Shown: in pieces, positions 1 to 7,767 of the stretch
How the letters are laid out: each line of letters begins with the position of its first letter
Position numbering within the stretch: position 1 is the stretch's first letter
Source of the DNA: Clostridiales bacterium
Lineage (GTDB): Bacteria; Bacillota; Clostridia; Clostridiales; Caloramatoraceae
DNA: 18,994 bases
NCBI GenBank assembly: GCA_026416355.1
Contig: JAOAFH010000162.1
Coordinates: forward strand, 1-18,994
Direction of reading: 5' to 3'
Position numbers and translations under genes: made by a program
Notes under the pieces: model-generated
Seen by the model: only the letters and a program-made list of their open reading frames with translations
Database searches by the model: none
Told to the model about the DNA's origin: nothing

Positions 1-180
1 ATACACTATACTAAGTGCTGTTATTATAAATGTTACTGTATCAATATGTCCTGGATCTAGATTTGAAAAATGAAAAACCAAAGCTGTTACTAAAAGTAGA
101 ACAATTGATAAAACTACTCCCCTAATCAATGCTCTTAAGTAAATCAATGCTAAATTTTCTTTAATATCTTCCTTTGACAT
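1..180 (-). CDS. TIGR04086-like small membrane protein (3' end outside window)
   Basis: Sixty codons of an open frame run from an ATG at 180 off the left edge, so the C-terminus is missing. The peptide starts MSKEDIKENLALIYLRALIR and continues into a hydrophobic helix (about residues 20-36), a short polar loop (about 38-46, FSNLDPGH) and a second hydrophobic stretch. This small multi-helix plan, and its place directly downstream of tgt, match the clostridial TIGR04086 membrane protein family, which I recall as usually lying near yajC and the SCIFF peptide genes. The start is supported by a GGGGGTGG Shine-Dalgarno about 5 nt upstream. It lies 48 nt after tgt on the same strand and is probably the last visible gene of the ruv-que operon. 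The molecular function is unknown. The family call is from memory of context plus hydrophobicity and is moderately secure; that it is a real gene is much more certain. Confidence 0.72.
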   Translation of the reverse strand, partial: MSKEDIKENLALIYLRALIRGVVLSIVLLLVTALVFHFSNLDPGHIDTVTFIITALSIVY

Positions 181-228
181 TAAACCACCCCCATATTAAT
201 TATATGAGGGTAGCAACATTAATTATGA

Positions 229-1365
229 TTAGAATGTCCACTTTCCTTCGTTATATCCATACTTTTCGAAGAATTCCTCTTTAAAATCTAGAAGTCTATC
301 TTCCATAATTGCCTGTCTTACATCTTCCATTAATTTTAATAGGAATCTTAAATTGTGTATTGTAGTTAATCTCGCTCCTAAAATTTCCTTAGCCTTAAAT
401 AAGTGTCTTATATATGCTCTTGAATAGTTTCTACATGCATAACAATCACACTCTTCATCTAAAGGTCTAAAATCTTCTGCGTATTCTGCATTTCTAACAA
501 CTAATTTTCCTTTGCTTGTAAATACTGTTCCATTTCTTGCTATTCTAGTTGGAAGAACACAGTCAAACATATCAACACCACGAATTACCCCTTCTAAAAG
601 AGCATCAGGACTTCCTACTCCCATAAGATATCTTGGTTTATCCTCTGGTAATAAATGCACTGTCCAATCCATTACTTGATACATTATATCCTTAGGTTCT
701 CCAATACTTAAACCACCAACAGCATATCCTGGGAAGTCAAGTTTTATCATTTCTCTTATACTCTCTTCTCTCAGGTCTTTATACATTCCACCTTGTATTA
801 TACCAAATAGAGCTTGTTTTTCAGTGTTTTTATGTGCTTTTAGACATCTTTCAGCCCATCTTATTGTTCTATATAAAGAATTTTTTGCATAATCATAGTC
901 ACATGGATATGGTAAGCATTCATCAAAAGCCATTATAATATCTGCACCTAAGGCGTTTTCAATTTCAATTGCCTTTTCTGGAGAAATAAAATGCTTTGAA
1001 CCATCTATATGTGATCTAAATGTTACTCCTTCTTCTGTTATGTCTCTTAACTTACTTAAACTAAACACTTGAAATCCACCACTATCTGTTAATATTGGTC
1101 TATCCCAATTCATAAAACTATGTAAACCACCTGCTTTTTCAACAAGCTTTTCCCCTGGTCTCATATATAAATGATATGTATTACTTAAAATTATCTGAGC
1201 ACCAATTTCCTTTAATTCCTCAGGTGTCATTGTTTTTACTGTAGCCTGTGTTCCTACTGGCATAAATATAGGAGTTTCTATTACTCCGTGTGGGGTGTGA
1301 AGTCTACCTAGTCTTGCACCTGATTGCTTACAAGTTTTTATATGCTCATAACGAATTGCACCCAT
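229..1365 (-). CDS. tgt: queuine tRNA-guanine transglycosylase
   Basis: Tgt swaps the guanine at tRNA position 34 of GUN anticodons for the queuosine precursor preQ1, in the cytoplasm. The 378-residue length is normal for bacterial Tgt. Visible motifs are DSGGFQ with the catalytic Asp94, VGGLSIGEP (217-224) in the substrate pocket, and DMFDCVLPTR with the nucleophile Asp268. The zinc site is C306, C308, C311 and H337, with the same spacing as the known bacterial enzyme. The ATG at 1365 is preceded by TAGGAGGAAAG, a strong ribosome binding site. The gene starts 10 nt after queA ends; QueA performs the next step on the same tRNA base, so the pair is a functional unit. No motif residue is missing. 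Confidence 0.98.
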   Translation of the reverse strand: MGAIRYEHIKTCKQSGARLGRLHTPHGVIETPIFMPVGTQATVKTMTPEELKEIGAQIILSNTYHLYMRPGEKLVEKAGGLHSFMNWDRPILTDSGGFQVFSLSKLRDITEEGVTFRSHIDGSKHFISPEKAIEIENALGADIIMAFDECLPYPCDYDYAKNSLYRTIRWAERCLKAHKNTEKQALFGIIQGGMYKDLREESIREMIKLDFPGYAVGGLSIGEPKDIMYQVMDWTVHLLPEDKPRYLMGVGSPDALLEGVIRGVDMFDCVLPTRIARNGTVFTSKGKLVVRNAEYAEDFRPLDEECDCYACRNYSRAYIRHLFKAKEILGARLTTIHNLRFLLKLMEDVRQAIMEDRLLDFKEEFFEKYGYNEGKWTF

Positions 1366-1375
1366 GACTTTCCTC

Positions 1376-2401
1376 CTACTTTATAAACATTGCATCACCG
1401 AAACTAAAAAATCTATATTTTTCATTTACAGCTGTATTATATGCATTTAAAATATTATCTCTTCCTGCCAGTGCACTAACTAGCATAATAAGTGTTGATT
1501 CTGGTAGATGAAAATTTGTAATTAATGCATCAACACATTTAAATCTATATCCTGGATAGATAAAAATATCTGTCCAACCACTTGAAGGAACAACGTTACC
1601 TTCTTCACTTGCAGCTGTTTCTAATGTTCTACATGAAGTAGTTCCAACTGCAATTACACGTTTTCCTGATTTTTTTGCATTATTGATAATCTGTGCATTT
1701 TCTTCATCTATCATATAAAATTCTGAATGCATTTTATGTTCTTCAATATTTTCAACCTTTACTGGTCTAAAAGTTCCTAAACCAACGTGAAGGGTCAAAT
1801 ATGCTATTTTAATACCTTTTTCTTGTATTTTTTCTAGTAATTCATGTGTAAAATGTAATCCTGCTGTTGGAGCAGCAGCAGAACCTTCAACTTTTGAATA
1901 CACTGTTTGATATCTTTCCCTATCTTTAAGTTCTGCCTTTATGTACGGTGGAAGTGGCATATTTCCAAGTTTATCTAATATTTCTTCAAATACTCCATTA
2001 TATTCAAATTCAATAATTCTTCCTCCAGATTCGGTATTATCAAGAACAGTACATCTCAGTTCTCCATTACCAAACACAAATCTAGAACCAGTTCTTGCTT
2101 TTTTACCTGGCTTAACTAAAGTTTCCCATTTATCTTTATCTATTCTTTTTAATAGTACAAATTCCATCTTTGCGCCTGTATCTTCTTTTTCCCCAAACAA
2201 TCTTGCTGGTATAACCCTACTATTATTTAATACTAGGCAATCTCCTTCATTTAAATATTCAAGAATATCTCTAAATATTCTATGCTCAATATTTCCGGTT
2301 TTTTTATCCAAAACCATAAGCCTTGACATATCCCTAGGCTCAATTGGGTGTTGTGCTATTAGCTCTTCAGGCAAATCAAAATAAAAATCCTTTACATTCA
2401 T
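1376..2401 (-). CDS. queA: S-adenosylmethionine:tRNA ribosyltransferase-isomerase
   Basis: QueA moves the ribosyl group of S-adenosylmethionine onto preQ1 in tRNA, giving epoxyqueuosine. The protein has 341 residues, the usual length. Family signatures visible include the N-terminal FDLPEELIAQHP and PRDMSRLMVLD, then NNSRVIPARLFG, AAPTAGLHFT, LHVGLGTFRPV and, near the C-terminus, NFHLPESTLIMLVSA. The ATG at 2401 has an AGAGGTGAT Shine-Dalgarno just upstream, only 10 nt after the ruvB stop, so it depends on the same transcript as ruvB. Tgt, which makes its substrate, follows 10 nt downstream. The queA-tgt pair next to ruvAB is a common arrangement in Gram-positive and many other bacteria. Confidence 0.98.
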   Translation of the reverse strand: MNVKDFYFDLPEELIAQHPIEPRDMSRLMVLDKKTGNIEHRIFRDILEYLNEGDCLVLNNSRVIPARLFGEKEDTGAKMEFVLLKRIDKDKWETLVKPGKKARTGSRFVFGNGELRCTVLDNTESGGRIIEFEYNGVFEEILDKLGNMPLPPYIKAELKDRERYQTVYSKVEGSAAAPTAGLHFTHELLEKIQEKGIKIAYLTLHVGLGTFRPVKVENIEEHKMHSEFYMIDEENAQIINNAKKSGKRVIAVGTTSCRTLETAASEEGNVVPSSGWTDIFIYPGYRFKCVDALITNFHLPESTLIMLVSALAGRDNILNAYNTAVNEKYRFFSFGDAMFIK

Positions 2402-2411
2402 TCAATCACCT

Positions 2412-3413
2412 CTAATCACTGCTTCTTTGTATATTAAGATGTTTATATGCGGCATCTGTAACAATTCTTCCCCTTGGTGTTCTAGAAATAAATCCAATCT
2501 GTAAAAGATATGGTTCATACACATCCTCAATTGTATCACTTGACTCACCAATACAATATGATAATGTTTCAAGGCCCACTGGTCCACCACCAAATTTATT
2601 TATTATTGTTAATAATATTTTTCTATCTAGATTATCAAGACCTAATGCATCAACGTCTAGCATATCTAATGCAGCTACTGCTATCTCATAGGTAATAATA
2701 CCATTTCCTTTTACTTCTGCATAGTCCCTAACTCTTTTTAATAGTCTATTTGCAATTCTAGGAGTGCCTCTTGACCTTCTTGCTATTTCTACAGCACCTT
2801 CTTTATGTATTTCTGTTTTTAATATTTGCGCCGAACGCATTATTATACTTGTTAAATCACTTATATTATAATACTCTAGTCTGCATATTACACCAAATCT
2901 ATCTCTCAAAGGAGATGTTAGCATACCTGCTCTTGTTGTAGCTCCAATCAAAGTAAACTTAGGCAAATCAATTCTTATAGATCTTGCACTTGGTCCTTTT
3001 CCAATTATTATATCAAGGGCATAATCCTCCATAGCATGATACAAAATTTCTTCAACACTTCTATTTATTCTGTGTATTTCATCAATAAACAAAACATCAT
3101 TTTCCCCTAAATTAGTCAAAATTGCTGCTAAATCTCCTGCTTTTTCGATAGCTGGACCAGATGTAATTCTAAGCCCTGAACCCATTTCATTTGCAATTAT
3201 TGACGCAAGAGTTGTTTTACCAAGTCCTGGAGGACCATATAAAAGAACATGGTCTAGTGCTTCTCTTCTATTTTTAGCTGCTTTAATAAATATATCTAAC
3301 TTTTCCTTTACCTCATGTTGCCCTATATACTCATTTAAATATTTTGGTCTTAAACTACCCTCTATTTCAATATCCTCAAATTTTAAATCTGATGAAATTA
3401 GCCTTTCCTCCAC
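2412..3413 (-). CDS. ruvB: Holliday junction branch migration ATPase RuvB
   Basis: RuvB is the AAA+ hexameric motor that drives branch migration of Holliday junctions with RuvA. Motifs are in order: Walker A GPPGLGKT (60-67), Walker B VLFIDEIH (107-114), sensor 1 GATTRAG (157-163) and the LRDRFG segment (169-174) carrying the arginine finger, then the C-terminal winged-helix domain ending with GFISRTPRGR. The length of 333 residues is typical. The start is a GTG at 3413; its Shine-Dalgarno AGGTGAT overlaps the ruvA stop codon, so translation is probably coupled to ruvA. No ATG lies near the expected N-terminus, which supports the GTG choice. It sits between ruvA and queA with gaps of 9 and 10 nt. 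Confidence 0.98.
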   Translation of the reverse strand: MEERLISSDLKFEDIEIEGSLRPKYLNEYIGQHEVKEKLDIFIKAAKNRREALDHVLLYGPPGLGKTTLASIIANEMGSGLRITSGPAIEKAGDLAAILTNLGENDVLFIDEIHRINRSVEEILYHAMEDYALDIIIGKGPSARSIRIDLPKFTLIGATTRAGMLTSPLRDRFGVICRLEYYNISDLTSIIMRSAQILKTEIHKEGAVEIARRSRGTPRIANRLLKRVRDYAEVKGNGIITYEIAVAALDMLDVDALGLDNLDRKILLTIINKFGGGPVGLETLSYCIGESSDTIEDVYEPYLLQIGFISRTPRGRIVTDAAYKHLNIQRSSD

Positions 3414-3422
3414 CTAAATCAC

Positions 3423-4022
3423 CTAACCTTTCATTAAAACCCTTAAAGAAAGCTTAATAATATCTTCAATAGACGTTGCATCCTTTGATACCTTTGAAAT
3501 TGCATACAGTGCTTCTTTTCTAGTATATCCTAGTGCTATTAGTGCACCTACTGCTTCATTTTCATCTATACCTTCAACAGTAACAATTTCATCATTATTT
3601 TCCTGCTGAATAAGTTCATAATCCTTAAATTTATCTTTCAATTCTAATATTATTCTTTGAGCTAATTTCTTACCTACACCTTGTGCTTTTACAATTGCCT
3701 TTTCGTTATTTGCAATAACTGCTAATATAAAATCTTGGGCTGATAATGATGACAAAATTGATATTGCTGCTTTAGGTCCTACACCTGAAATTGATATTAA
3801 CATTTTAAATATATTCAATTCCTCTTTATTTAAAAAACCATAAAGCAATATTTCATCTTCCCTAACCTGTTGATAAGTATATATCTTAACCTTTTCACTT
3901 TGTTTCTCTAACTTTTGAATATCTCTATAGGACATATGTATTTTATATCCTATATCGTTATTTTCAACAACTACACCATCTTCTATTACTTCCTCTATGT
4001 AACCCTTTATAAAATATATCAT
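3423..4022 (-). CDS. ruvA: Holliday junction DNA-binding protein RuvA
   Basis: RuvA binds the four-way junction as a tetramer and loads RuvB. All three domains are present in 199 residues: the N-terminal OB fold (1-63, starting MIYFIKGYIEEV), two helix-hairpin-helix motifs in the middle domain (ISGVGPKAA at 78-86 and AQGVGKKLAQ at 113-122), an acidic linker (about 140-155) and the RuvB-binding domain III (156-199, with ALGYTRKEALYAI). The ATG at 4022 follows a GAGGTGG ribosome binding site. The gene begins 9 nt after ruvC ends. Nothing is unusual. Confidence 0.97.
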   Translation of the reverse strand: MIYFIKGYIEEVIEDGVVVENNDIGYKIHMSYRDIQKLEKQSEKVKIYTYQQVREDEILLYGFLNKEELNIFKMLISISGVGPKAAISILSSLSAQDFILAVIANNEKAIVKAQGVGKKLAQRIILELKDKFKDYELIQQENNDEIVTVEGIDENEAVGALIALGYTRKEALYAISKVSKDATSIEDIIKLSLRVLMKG

Positions 4023-4031
4023 TCTACCACC

Positions 4032-4526
4032 TCAACGAACTCTAAATAATTCACTCATATTGTTTGTGTGTGCATGACAAATTGCTATTGCTAGTGCGTC
4101 TGCAACATCATCTGGCTTTGGAACATCTTTTAAGTTTAACAAAACCTTTACCATTTGTTGTACTTGTTTTTTATCTGCACGTCCATATCCTGCAACTGCT
4201 TGTTTAACTTGCAAAGGTGTATACTCATAAATTGGTAATTTTCTTTTTTGAGCACACATTACTACAACCCCTCTAGCCTGTCCTACCGTTATAGCAGTCT
4301 TTGCATTTTGATTAAAAAACAATTCTTCTAGAGCAAAAGCATCAGGTTTGTAATGAGTTATTATCTTATCTAATTCATCATATATTAATTCTAATCTTTC
4401 TGGCAATCTATTTTTTGGTGAAGTTGTTATTGCACCATAATCTAAAACTCTAAATTTATTTTGATTATATTCAATAACACCTACCCCAACTATTGCAATT
4501 CCAGGGTCAATTCCTAATATAATCAT
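4032..4526 (-). CDS. ruvC: Holliday junction resolvase RuvC
   Basis: RuvC is the dimeric endonuclease that cuts Holliday junctions presented by RuvAB. From the start chosen here the protein has 164 residues and the family N-terminus MIILGIDPG. The four acidic active-site residues of the RNase H-like fold are visible: Asp7, Glu68 (ALEELF), Asp140 and Asp143 (PDDVADALAIAICH). A longer frame reaches to 4610, but the extra 28 codons are not RuvC-like and would run through a terminator hairpin. The ATG at 4526 has a GGGAGG Shine-Dalgarno at proper distance. It is the first gene of the ruvC-ruvA-ruvB-queA-tgt operon and has its own promoter at 4560-4588. Confidence 0.97.
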   Translation of the reverse strand: MIILGIDPGIAIVGVGVIEYNQNKFRVLDYGAITTSPKNRLPERLELIYDELDKIITHYKPDAFALEELFFNQNAKTAITVGQARGVVVMCAQKRKLPIYEYTPLQVKQAVAGYGRADKKQVQQMVKVLLNLKDVPKPDDVADALAIAICHAHTNNMSELFRVR

Positions 4527-4559
4527 ATTTTCCTCCCAACGAAAATTTGTTCGATTAAA

Positions 4560-4588
4560 ATTATAACAGAAAAAAATAAGGATGCAAA
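4560..4588 (-). promoter_or_regulatory. promoter of the ruvC-ruvAB-queA-tgt operon
   Basis: On the minus strand a TTTGCA -35 (4588-4583) and a TATAAT -10 (4565-4560) are separated by 17 bp, and the -10 is preceded by TGT, an extended -10. The -35 lies inside the terminator stem of the upstream gene and the T-run forms the spacer. A sigma-A type promoter is inferred from sequence only. Confidence 0.65.
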
Positions 4589-4600
4589 GTATATGCATCC
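4580..4600 (-). terminator. intrinsic terminator after bofC-like gene
   Basis: On the minus strand the arms GGATGCA and TGCATCC pair perfectly around a 7-nt loop and are followed by TTATTTTTTTC. The hairpin starts at the last base of the bofC-like stop codon, so it should end that transcript. Confidence 0.75.
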
Positions 4601-5166
4601 TATGAATCAAAATCTTCGTTTACTAATGCTTTAATTTCTTCATAGCTTTGTTTGATTATTCCTTCTTTTATATTTACCTTTTCTTGTTCTGGCAAGTTTT
4701 CGAGCTCAACATCAGTTTCTTCTACAAGCTGTAAACTTCCATTTTCATTAGTTTTAAATATACCTATTTTACCACTATATTCTAACGCTAAGTATACATT
4801 AGGTGGCCATTGATTGTCTATTTCCTTTGAAATCTCAACTTTTTCAGAAGTAAATGTATCTACTTTATACCCTTGTCTTGCAAAATATTTTTCAGCTTGT
4901 GTTTTATCTAAACCTCTGGTTTCATCATTAGGTTTTATTTTTTCTTCTAAAACAAAGCCTCTTCCTTTTAAATATTTTGTTCTTTTGATTATTTCTGTAT
5001 TGTCATTAATCAGAGCAGTAGGTACATTTACAGTTGTCTTTGCTGTTACTCCATCTTTTTTTTCTTTATTAGATACAAAATTTTGCATTGTAAAATATCC
5101 CGTAAAGAAACTTGCTACTGTTAAAAGTATAATTCCTAAAGTTAAATATATTTTTCTATTAAGCAT
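4600..5166 (-). CDS. bofC: BofC-like secreted sporulation protein
   Basis: The protein has 188 residues with one N-terminal hydrophobic segment (about 5-24), a signal peptide or membrane anchor. A variable middle part precedes a C-terminal region (about 122-186) that resembles the BofC C-terminal domain: LALEYSGKIGIF, a turn, VELENLPEQEKVNIKEGI, then SYEEIKALVNEDF. In Bacillus BofC is secreted from the forespore and restrains SpoIVB, delaying sigma-K activation; whether that role holds here is inference. The ATG at 5166 follows AAGGAGGG. This Shine-Dalgarno and the first two bases of the start codon lie in a perfect palindrome (5165-5192), discussed separately. The gene sits between yebC and ruvC and has its own terminator. 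Family assignment is by pattern and context; the gene symbol is provisional. Confidence 0.75.
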   Translation of the reverse strand: MLNRKIYLTLGIILLTVASFFTGYFTMQNFVSNKEKKDGVTAKTTVNVPTALINDNTEIIKRTKYLKGRGFVLEEKIKPNDETRGLDKTQAEKYFARQGYKVDTFTSEKVEISKEIDNQWPPNVYLALEYSGKIGIFKTNENGSLQLVEETDVELENLPEQEKVNIKEGIIKQSYEEIKALVNEDFDS

Positions 5167-5192
5167 AATATCCCTCCTTAGAGGGATATTAT
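5165..5192 (-). promoter_or_regulatory. 12-bp-arm palindrome covering bofC ribosome binding site and start codon
   Basis: ATAATATCCCTC (5165-5176) and GAGGGATATTAT (5181-5192) are perfect reverse complements around a 4-nt loop. On the minus strand the 3' arm holds GAGG of the Shine-Dalgarno and AU of the AUG, and the 5' arm overlaps a TATAAT at 5193-5188. It could act as an RNA hairpin that hides the start, or as a DNA operator. Confidence 0.6.
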
Positions 5193-5230
5193 AACCACTT
5201 TATATTATTTTATTCATGTTTTACCAAAAT

Positions 5231-5971
5231 TTATTCTCCCCATCCTTCTGGGAACTCTGCATTATGCCATACATTTTGAACGTCATCATTTTCTTCTAGT
5301 CTATCTAACATCTTCTCAAATTTTTCAGCTGCTTCACCACTTATGCTTGCATATGTAGTTGGAACCATTGAAACTTCAGCTGAAACAAATTGAATACCAT
5401 TATTTTCTAATGCTTCTCTTACAGTTGAAAAATCTTCTGGAGAAGTTATTATTTCATAAACTTCTTCTTCTGATGAGAAATCTTCTGCGCCTGCATCTAA
5501 CGCCATCATCATAATTTCATCTTCATCAATGTCATCTGATTTTTCTACTACAAGAACACCCTTCTTTTCAAATAAGAAAGAAACACATCCAGTTGTTCCT
5601 AAGTTTCCACCAAATTTTTCAAAAGTATGTCTCACTTCACTTGCTGTTCTATTTCTGTTATCAGTTAAAGCTTGAACAATTACAGCTACACCATTAGGTC
5701 CATACCCTTCATAAACTATTTCTTCATAGTTTACTGAGCCTAATTCACCTGATGCCTTTTTAATTGCTCTTTCAATATTATCAACTGGCATGTTATTTGC
5801 CTTGGCTTTAGCAATAGCATCTCTTAATCTTGAGTTTGCATCTGGATTTGCTCCACCTTCTTTAACTGCAACAGCTATTTCTTTACCTAACTTAGTAAAA
5901 ATTTTAGCCTTTAGTGCATCTTGTTTTCCTTTTCTGTGCTTTATATTGGCCCATTTTGAATGTCCTGCCAT
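5231..5971 (-). CDS. yebC: YebC/PmpR family protein
   Basis: This is a 246-residue member of the YebC/TACO1 family. The N-terminus MAGHSKWANIKHRKGKQDA is diagnostic. The middle has YEGYGPNGVAVIV and the TASEVRHTFEKFGGNLG signature, and the acidic C-terminal half includes VSMVPTTY and ends NAEFPEGWGE. Members were long annotated as transcriptional regulators; more recent work ties some of them to ribosome function and translation of difficult peptide stretches, so the role is best left open. The ATG at 5971 has a GGGGGC sequence 7-8 nt upstream, weaker than the neighbours' sites. A strong promoter lies at 6008-6036, so it is probably the first gene of its transcript, perhaps reading into the bofC-like gene 64 nt downstream. 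Confidence 0.96.
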   Translation of the reverse strand: MAGHSKWANIKHRKGKQDALKAKIFTKLGKEIAVAVKEGGANPDANSRLRDAIAKAKANNMPVDNIERAIKKASGELGSVNYEEIVYEGYGPNGVAVIVQALTDNRNRTASEVRHTFEKFGGNLGTTGCVSFLFEKKGVLVVEKSDDIDEDEIMMMALDAGAEDFSSEEEVYEIITSPEDFSTVREALENNGIQFVSAEVSMVPTTYASISGEAAEKFEKMLDRLEENDDVQNVWHNAEFPEGWGE

Positions 5972-6007
5972 AATTTATTGCCCCCTTAAACTAAAATCCG
6001 ACTATAT

Positions 6008-6036
6008 ATTTTATCACTTTAAACATTAACTTTCAA
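6008..6036 (-). promoter_or_regulatory. promoter of yebC
   Basis: Minus-strand TTGAAA (6036-6031) and TAAAAT (6013-6008) are separated by exactly 17 bp, each one base from the sigma-A consensus. An 8-bp palindrome AAGGCCTT lies just upstream of the -35. It points at yebC 37 bases downstream. Confidence 0.72.
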
Positions 6037-6053
6037 GGCCTTCGAGAGCAAAA

Positions 6054-6428
6054 CTAAAACTCAACCATTACACATTTATTATAAACAACTTCCATCCCAA
6101 AGTCTTTAGCCTTTTCTACTATTTCAAAACTTTCTGCACCAGGTTGAAACCAAACATATTTTATTCCTAATTCATTTGCTTCTTCAATAAACATATCTCC
6201 CTTTACTGGGTTAATAACCATATCAATTACATCAGGATTTTCTGGAAGTTCTTTCAGTGATTTAAATGTCTTTTGTCCATCTAGCTCTTTTCCTGATGGA
6301 TCTACTGGATAAACTTTATATCCCTTACTCTTTAAAAAATTATATATTTTATTTGCAAATTTTTCTTTATTTGATACACTTCCAACAACAGCCCATATTT
6401 TCTTATCTTTATATTCTGCTATATTCAT
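6054..6428 (-). CDS. CoA-binding domain protein (YccU-like)
   Basis: This 124-residue protein is a single Rossmann-like CoA-binding domain (CoA_binding_2 type). After the N-terminus it has KIWAVVGSVSNKEKFANKIY (about 10-29), the nucleotide-binding strand-loop-helix with a degenerate glycine loop, then YKVYPVDPSGKELDG (38-52), DVIDMVINP (66-74) and the family signature YVWFQPGAES (90-99). Related proteins are predicted to bind coenzyme A; no enzymatic residue is evident and the biological role is unknown. Its ATG overlaps the yigZ-like stop codon by 4 nt (ATGA), a sign of translational coupling. It is the last gene of the HEAT-yigZ-CoA-binding cluster, and I see no clear terminator after it. 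Confidence 0.9.
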   Translation of the reverse strand: MNIAEYKDKKIWAVVGSVSNKEKFANKIYNFLKSKGYKVYPVDPSGKELDGQKTFKSLKELPENPDVIDMVINPVKGDMFIEEANELGIKYVWFQPGAESFEIVEKAKDFGMEVVYNKCVMVEF

Positions 6429-7084
6429 AGAGGCACCTCCATAATTTCTCCTTCTTCATTTATAAAGCAAGTAACCTTTTCTTGTTTTATTTTTATTATA
6501 TCACTTCCATTATTCATTTCAATCATATCTTGTCGAATTTTCTGAAAATCTTCGTAAAACGACATTATTTCTATTGATACTATATCTGTAAAAGTAGTAT
6601 CTTTAATTATTATATTTTTCTTAGAAAGATAATTTGTTATTTTCCCATATTTTTCATAATCGCAATTAATATTAAATATTATAGCTTCTGATTCTTTAAC
6701 CTTACCTGCTTCGTCTATTCCCTGTTTACATGATGCTCCATAAGCTCTTACAAGTCCACCTGCTCCTAATAAAATACCCCCAAAATATCTTGTAACAACA
6801 ACTGCAACATTATTTAAATTTTCTCTTTTAAGTACCTCTAATACAGGTGGTCCTGCTGTCCCTTGTGGTTCTCCATCATCTGAGTACCTCATTGATATGC
6901 CATTATTGGTAATGTATGCATAAACATTATGTGTAGCATCTTTATACTTTTGCTTTATTTCATTAATAAAATTCATAGCCTCTTGCTCATTTAAAACTCT
7001 TTTTATATTGCATATAAACCTTGAACGTTTTTCTTCCATTTCAACTTCAACATGTTGCCTAATAGTAAAAAATTCTTTACTCAT
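6425..7084 (-). CDS. yigZ: YigZ/IMPACT family protein
   Basis: This 219-residue protein belongs to the YigZ (UPF0029/IMPACT) family. The IMPACT domain fills residues 1-115 or so: KRSRFICNI, DATHNVYAY (49-57), RYSDDGEPQGTAGPP (66-80) and VVVTRYFGGILLGAGGLVRA (95-114). The rest (about 130-219) is the smaller EF-G-like C-terminal domain. Eukaryotic IMPACT affects translational control through GCN1; the bacterial function is unclear. The start at 7084 has GAGGGGAGAG just upstream and gives the family N-terminus MSKEFFTIRQH; a longer frame upstream to 7150 is not family-like and overlaps the HEAT gene deeply. The gene overlaps the HEAT-repeat gene by 8 nt and the CoA-binding gene by 4 nt, so the three are probably cotranslated. 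Confidence 0.93.
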   Translation of the reverse strand: MSKEFFTIRQHVEVEMEEKRSRFICNIKRVLNEQEAMNFINEIKQKYKDATHNVYAYITNNGISMRYSDDGEPQGTAGPPVLEVLKRENLNNVAVVVTRYFGGILLGAGGLVRAYGASCKQGIDEAGKVKESEAIIFNINCDYEKYGKITNYLSKKNIIIKDTTFTDIVSIEIMSFYEDFQKIRQDMIEMNNGSDIIKIKQEKVTCFINEEGEIMEVPL

Positions 7085-7739
7085 CTTGTTCTCTCCCCTC
7101 AATAATGTCAATTGCTTCTTTTGTTGCATTAATAATATATCCTTTATCACTATCAGTTTCCATCAATTTATATAAATAAGATAATGATTTTTTACTTTTT
7201 ATTTTGCCTAGAGCCTTTGCTGCATATTGTCTAACTTGAGGTCTTTTGTCAGCTAAAGCTCCTATTAATGCATTTTCAGCTGCTAAATCGCCTATTTTAC
7301 CAAGAGATGAACAACATATTCTTTTTATATTTCCATCTGTACATCTTAAAAAAGTTATTATAGGTTGCACAGCCCTCTTAGATTTTAATTCTCCTAAAAT
7401 CCATATATAAAATTGACACTCATCTCTTGTTACCATAAACAAGTTCTCTAAAACATATTCCTCTATTTCTTTTTTCTTTTCTTCATTTAAACTTTCTATT
7501 AAAAGTACTCTTTCTTTTCTACTATACTTATATAGTTTTGAAACTATCTCATTTGGTTTTTCTCCAATTTCATTAAGTCTATACTTAATTTTTGATTCAA
7601 TAATTTGTTTTTCAATTATAGATTTATCTAACCCTCTTATTCTAGAAATGGTATTTATATCCTTTCCCTCTTTATAAAGAAGATAGCTTATGTCCGAATC
7701 TGATAATAAATTGACATTTTTCCAAGATAAATTATCCAT
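7077..7739 (-). CDS. HEAT-repeat domain protein
   Basis: The protein has 220 residues, with no signal peptide and no membrane segment. The C-terminal half (about 100-215) contains tandem helical repeats of HEAT/PBS-lyase type: QFYIWILGELKSKRAVQPII, IKRICCSSLGKIGDLAAENA, VRQYAAKALGKIKSKKSLSY and a weaker last unit. The N-terminal half looks helical with a possible small HTH-like segment (SYLLYKEGKDINTISRIRGL). Such repeats serve as protein-protein or nucleic-acid scaffolds; no enzymatic site is visible. The ATG at 7739 follows AGGTGG. It is the first gene of a cluster with yigZ (8-nt overlap) and the CoA-binding protein, and it is divergent from the DUF1858 gene. The function is unknown. Confidence 0.85.
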   Translation of the reverse strand: MDNLSWKNVNLLSDSDISYLLYKEGKDINTISRIRGLDKSIIEKQIIESKIKYRLNEIGEKPNEIVSKLYKYSRKERVLLIESLNEEKKKEIEEYVLENLFMVTRDECQFYIWILGELKSKRAVQPIITFLRCTDGNIKRICCSSLGKIGDLAAENALIGALADKRPQVRQYAAKALGKIKSKKSLSYLYKLMETDSDKGYIINATKEAIDIIEGREQDE

Positions 7740-7767
7740 ATTACCACCTATAACCTTATAGACATAT

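Noticed and set aside
1941..2384. Open frame of 147 codons on plus opposite queA
   Set aside because: It is an antisense shadow of a well-conserved gene with no ribosome binding site or family signature; the same holds for other plus frames opposite yebC, bofC, the TIM-barrel and hflX genes.
4527..4610. N-terminal extension of RuvC upstream to 4610
   Set aside because: The added residues are not RuvC-like and the frame crosses the bofC terminator and the ruv promoter; the ATG at 4526 has the proper ribosome binding site.
7085..7150. N-terminal extension of the YigZ protein to 7150
   Set aside because: It lies inside the HEAT-repeat gene and lacks family similarity; the ATG at 7084 follows a GGGGAG site.
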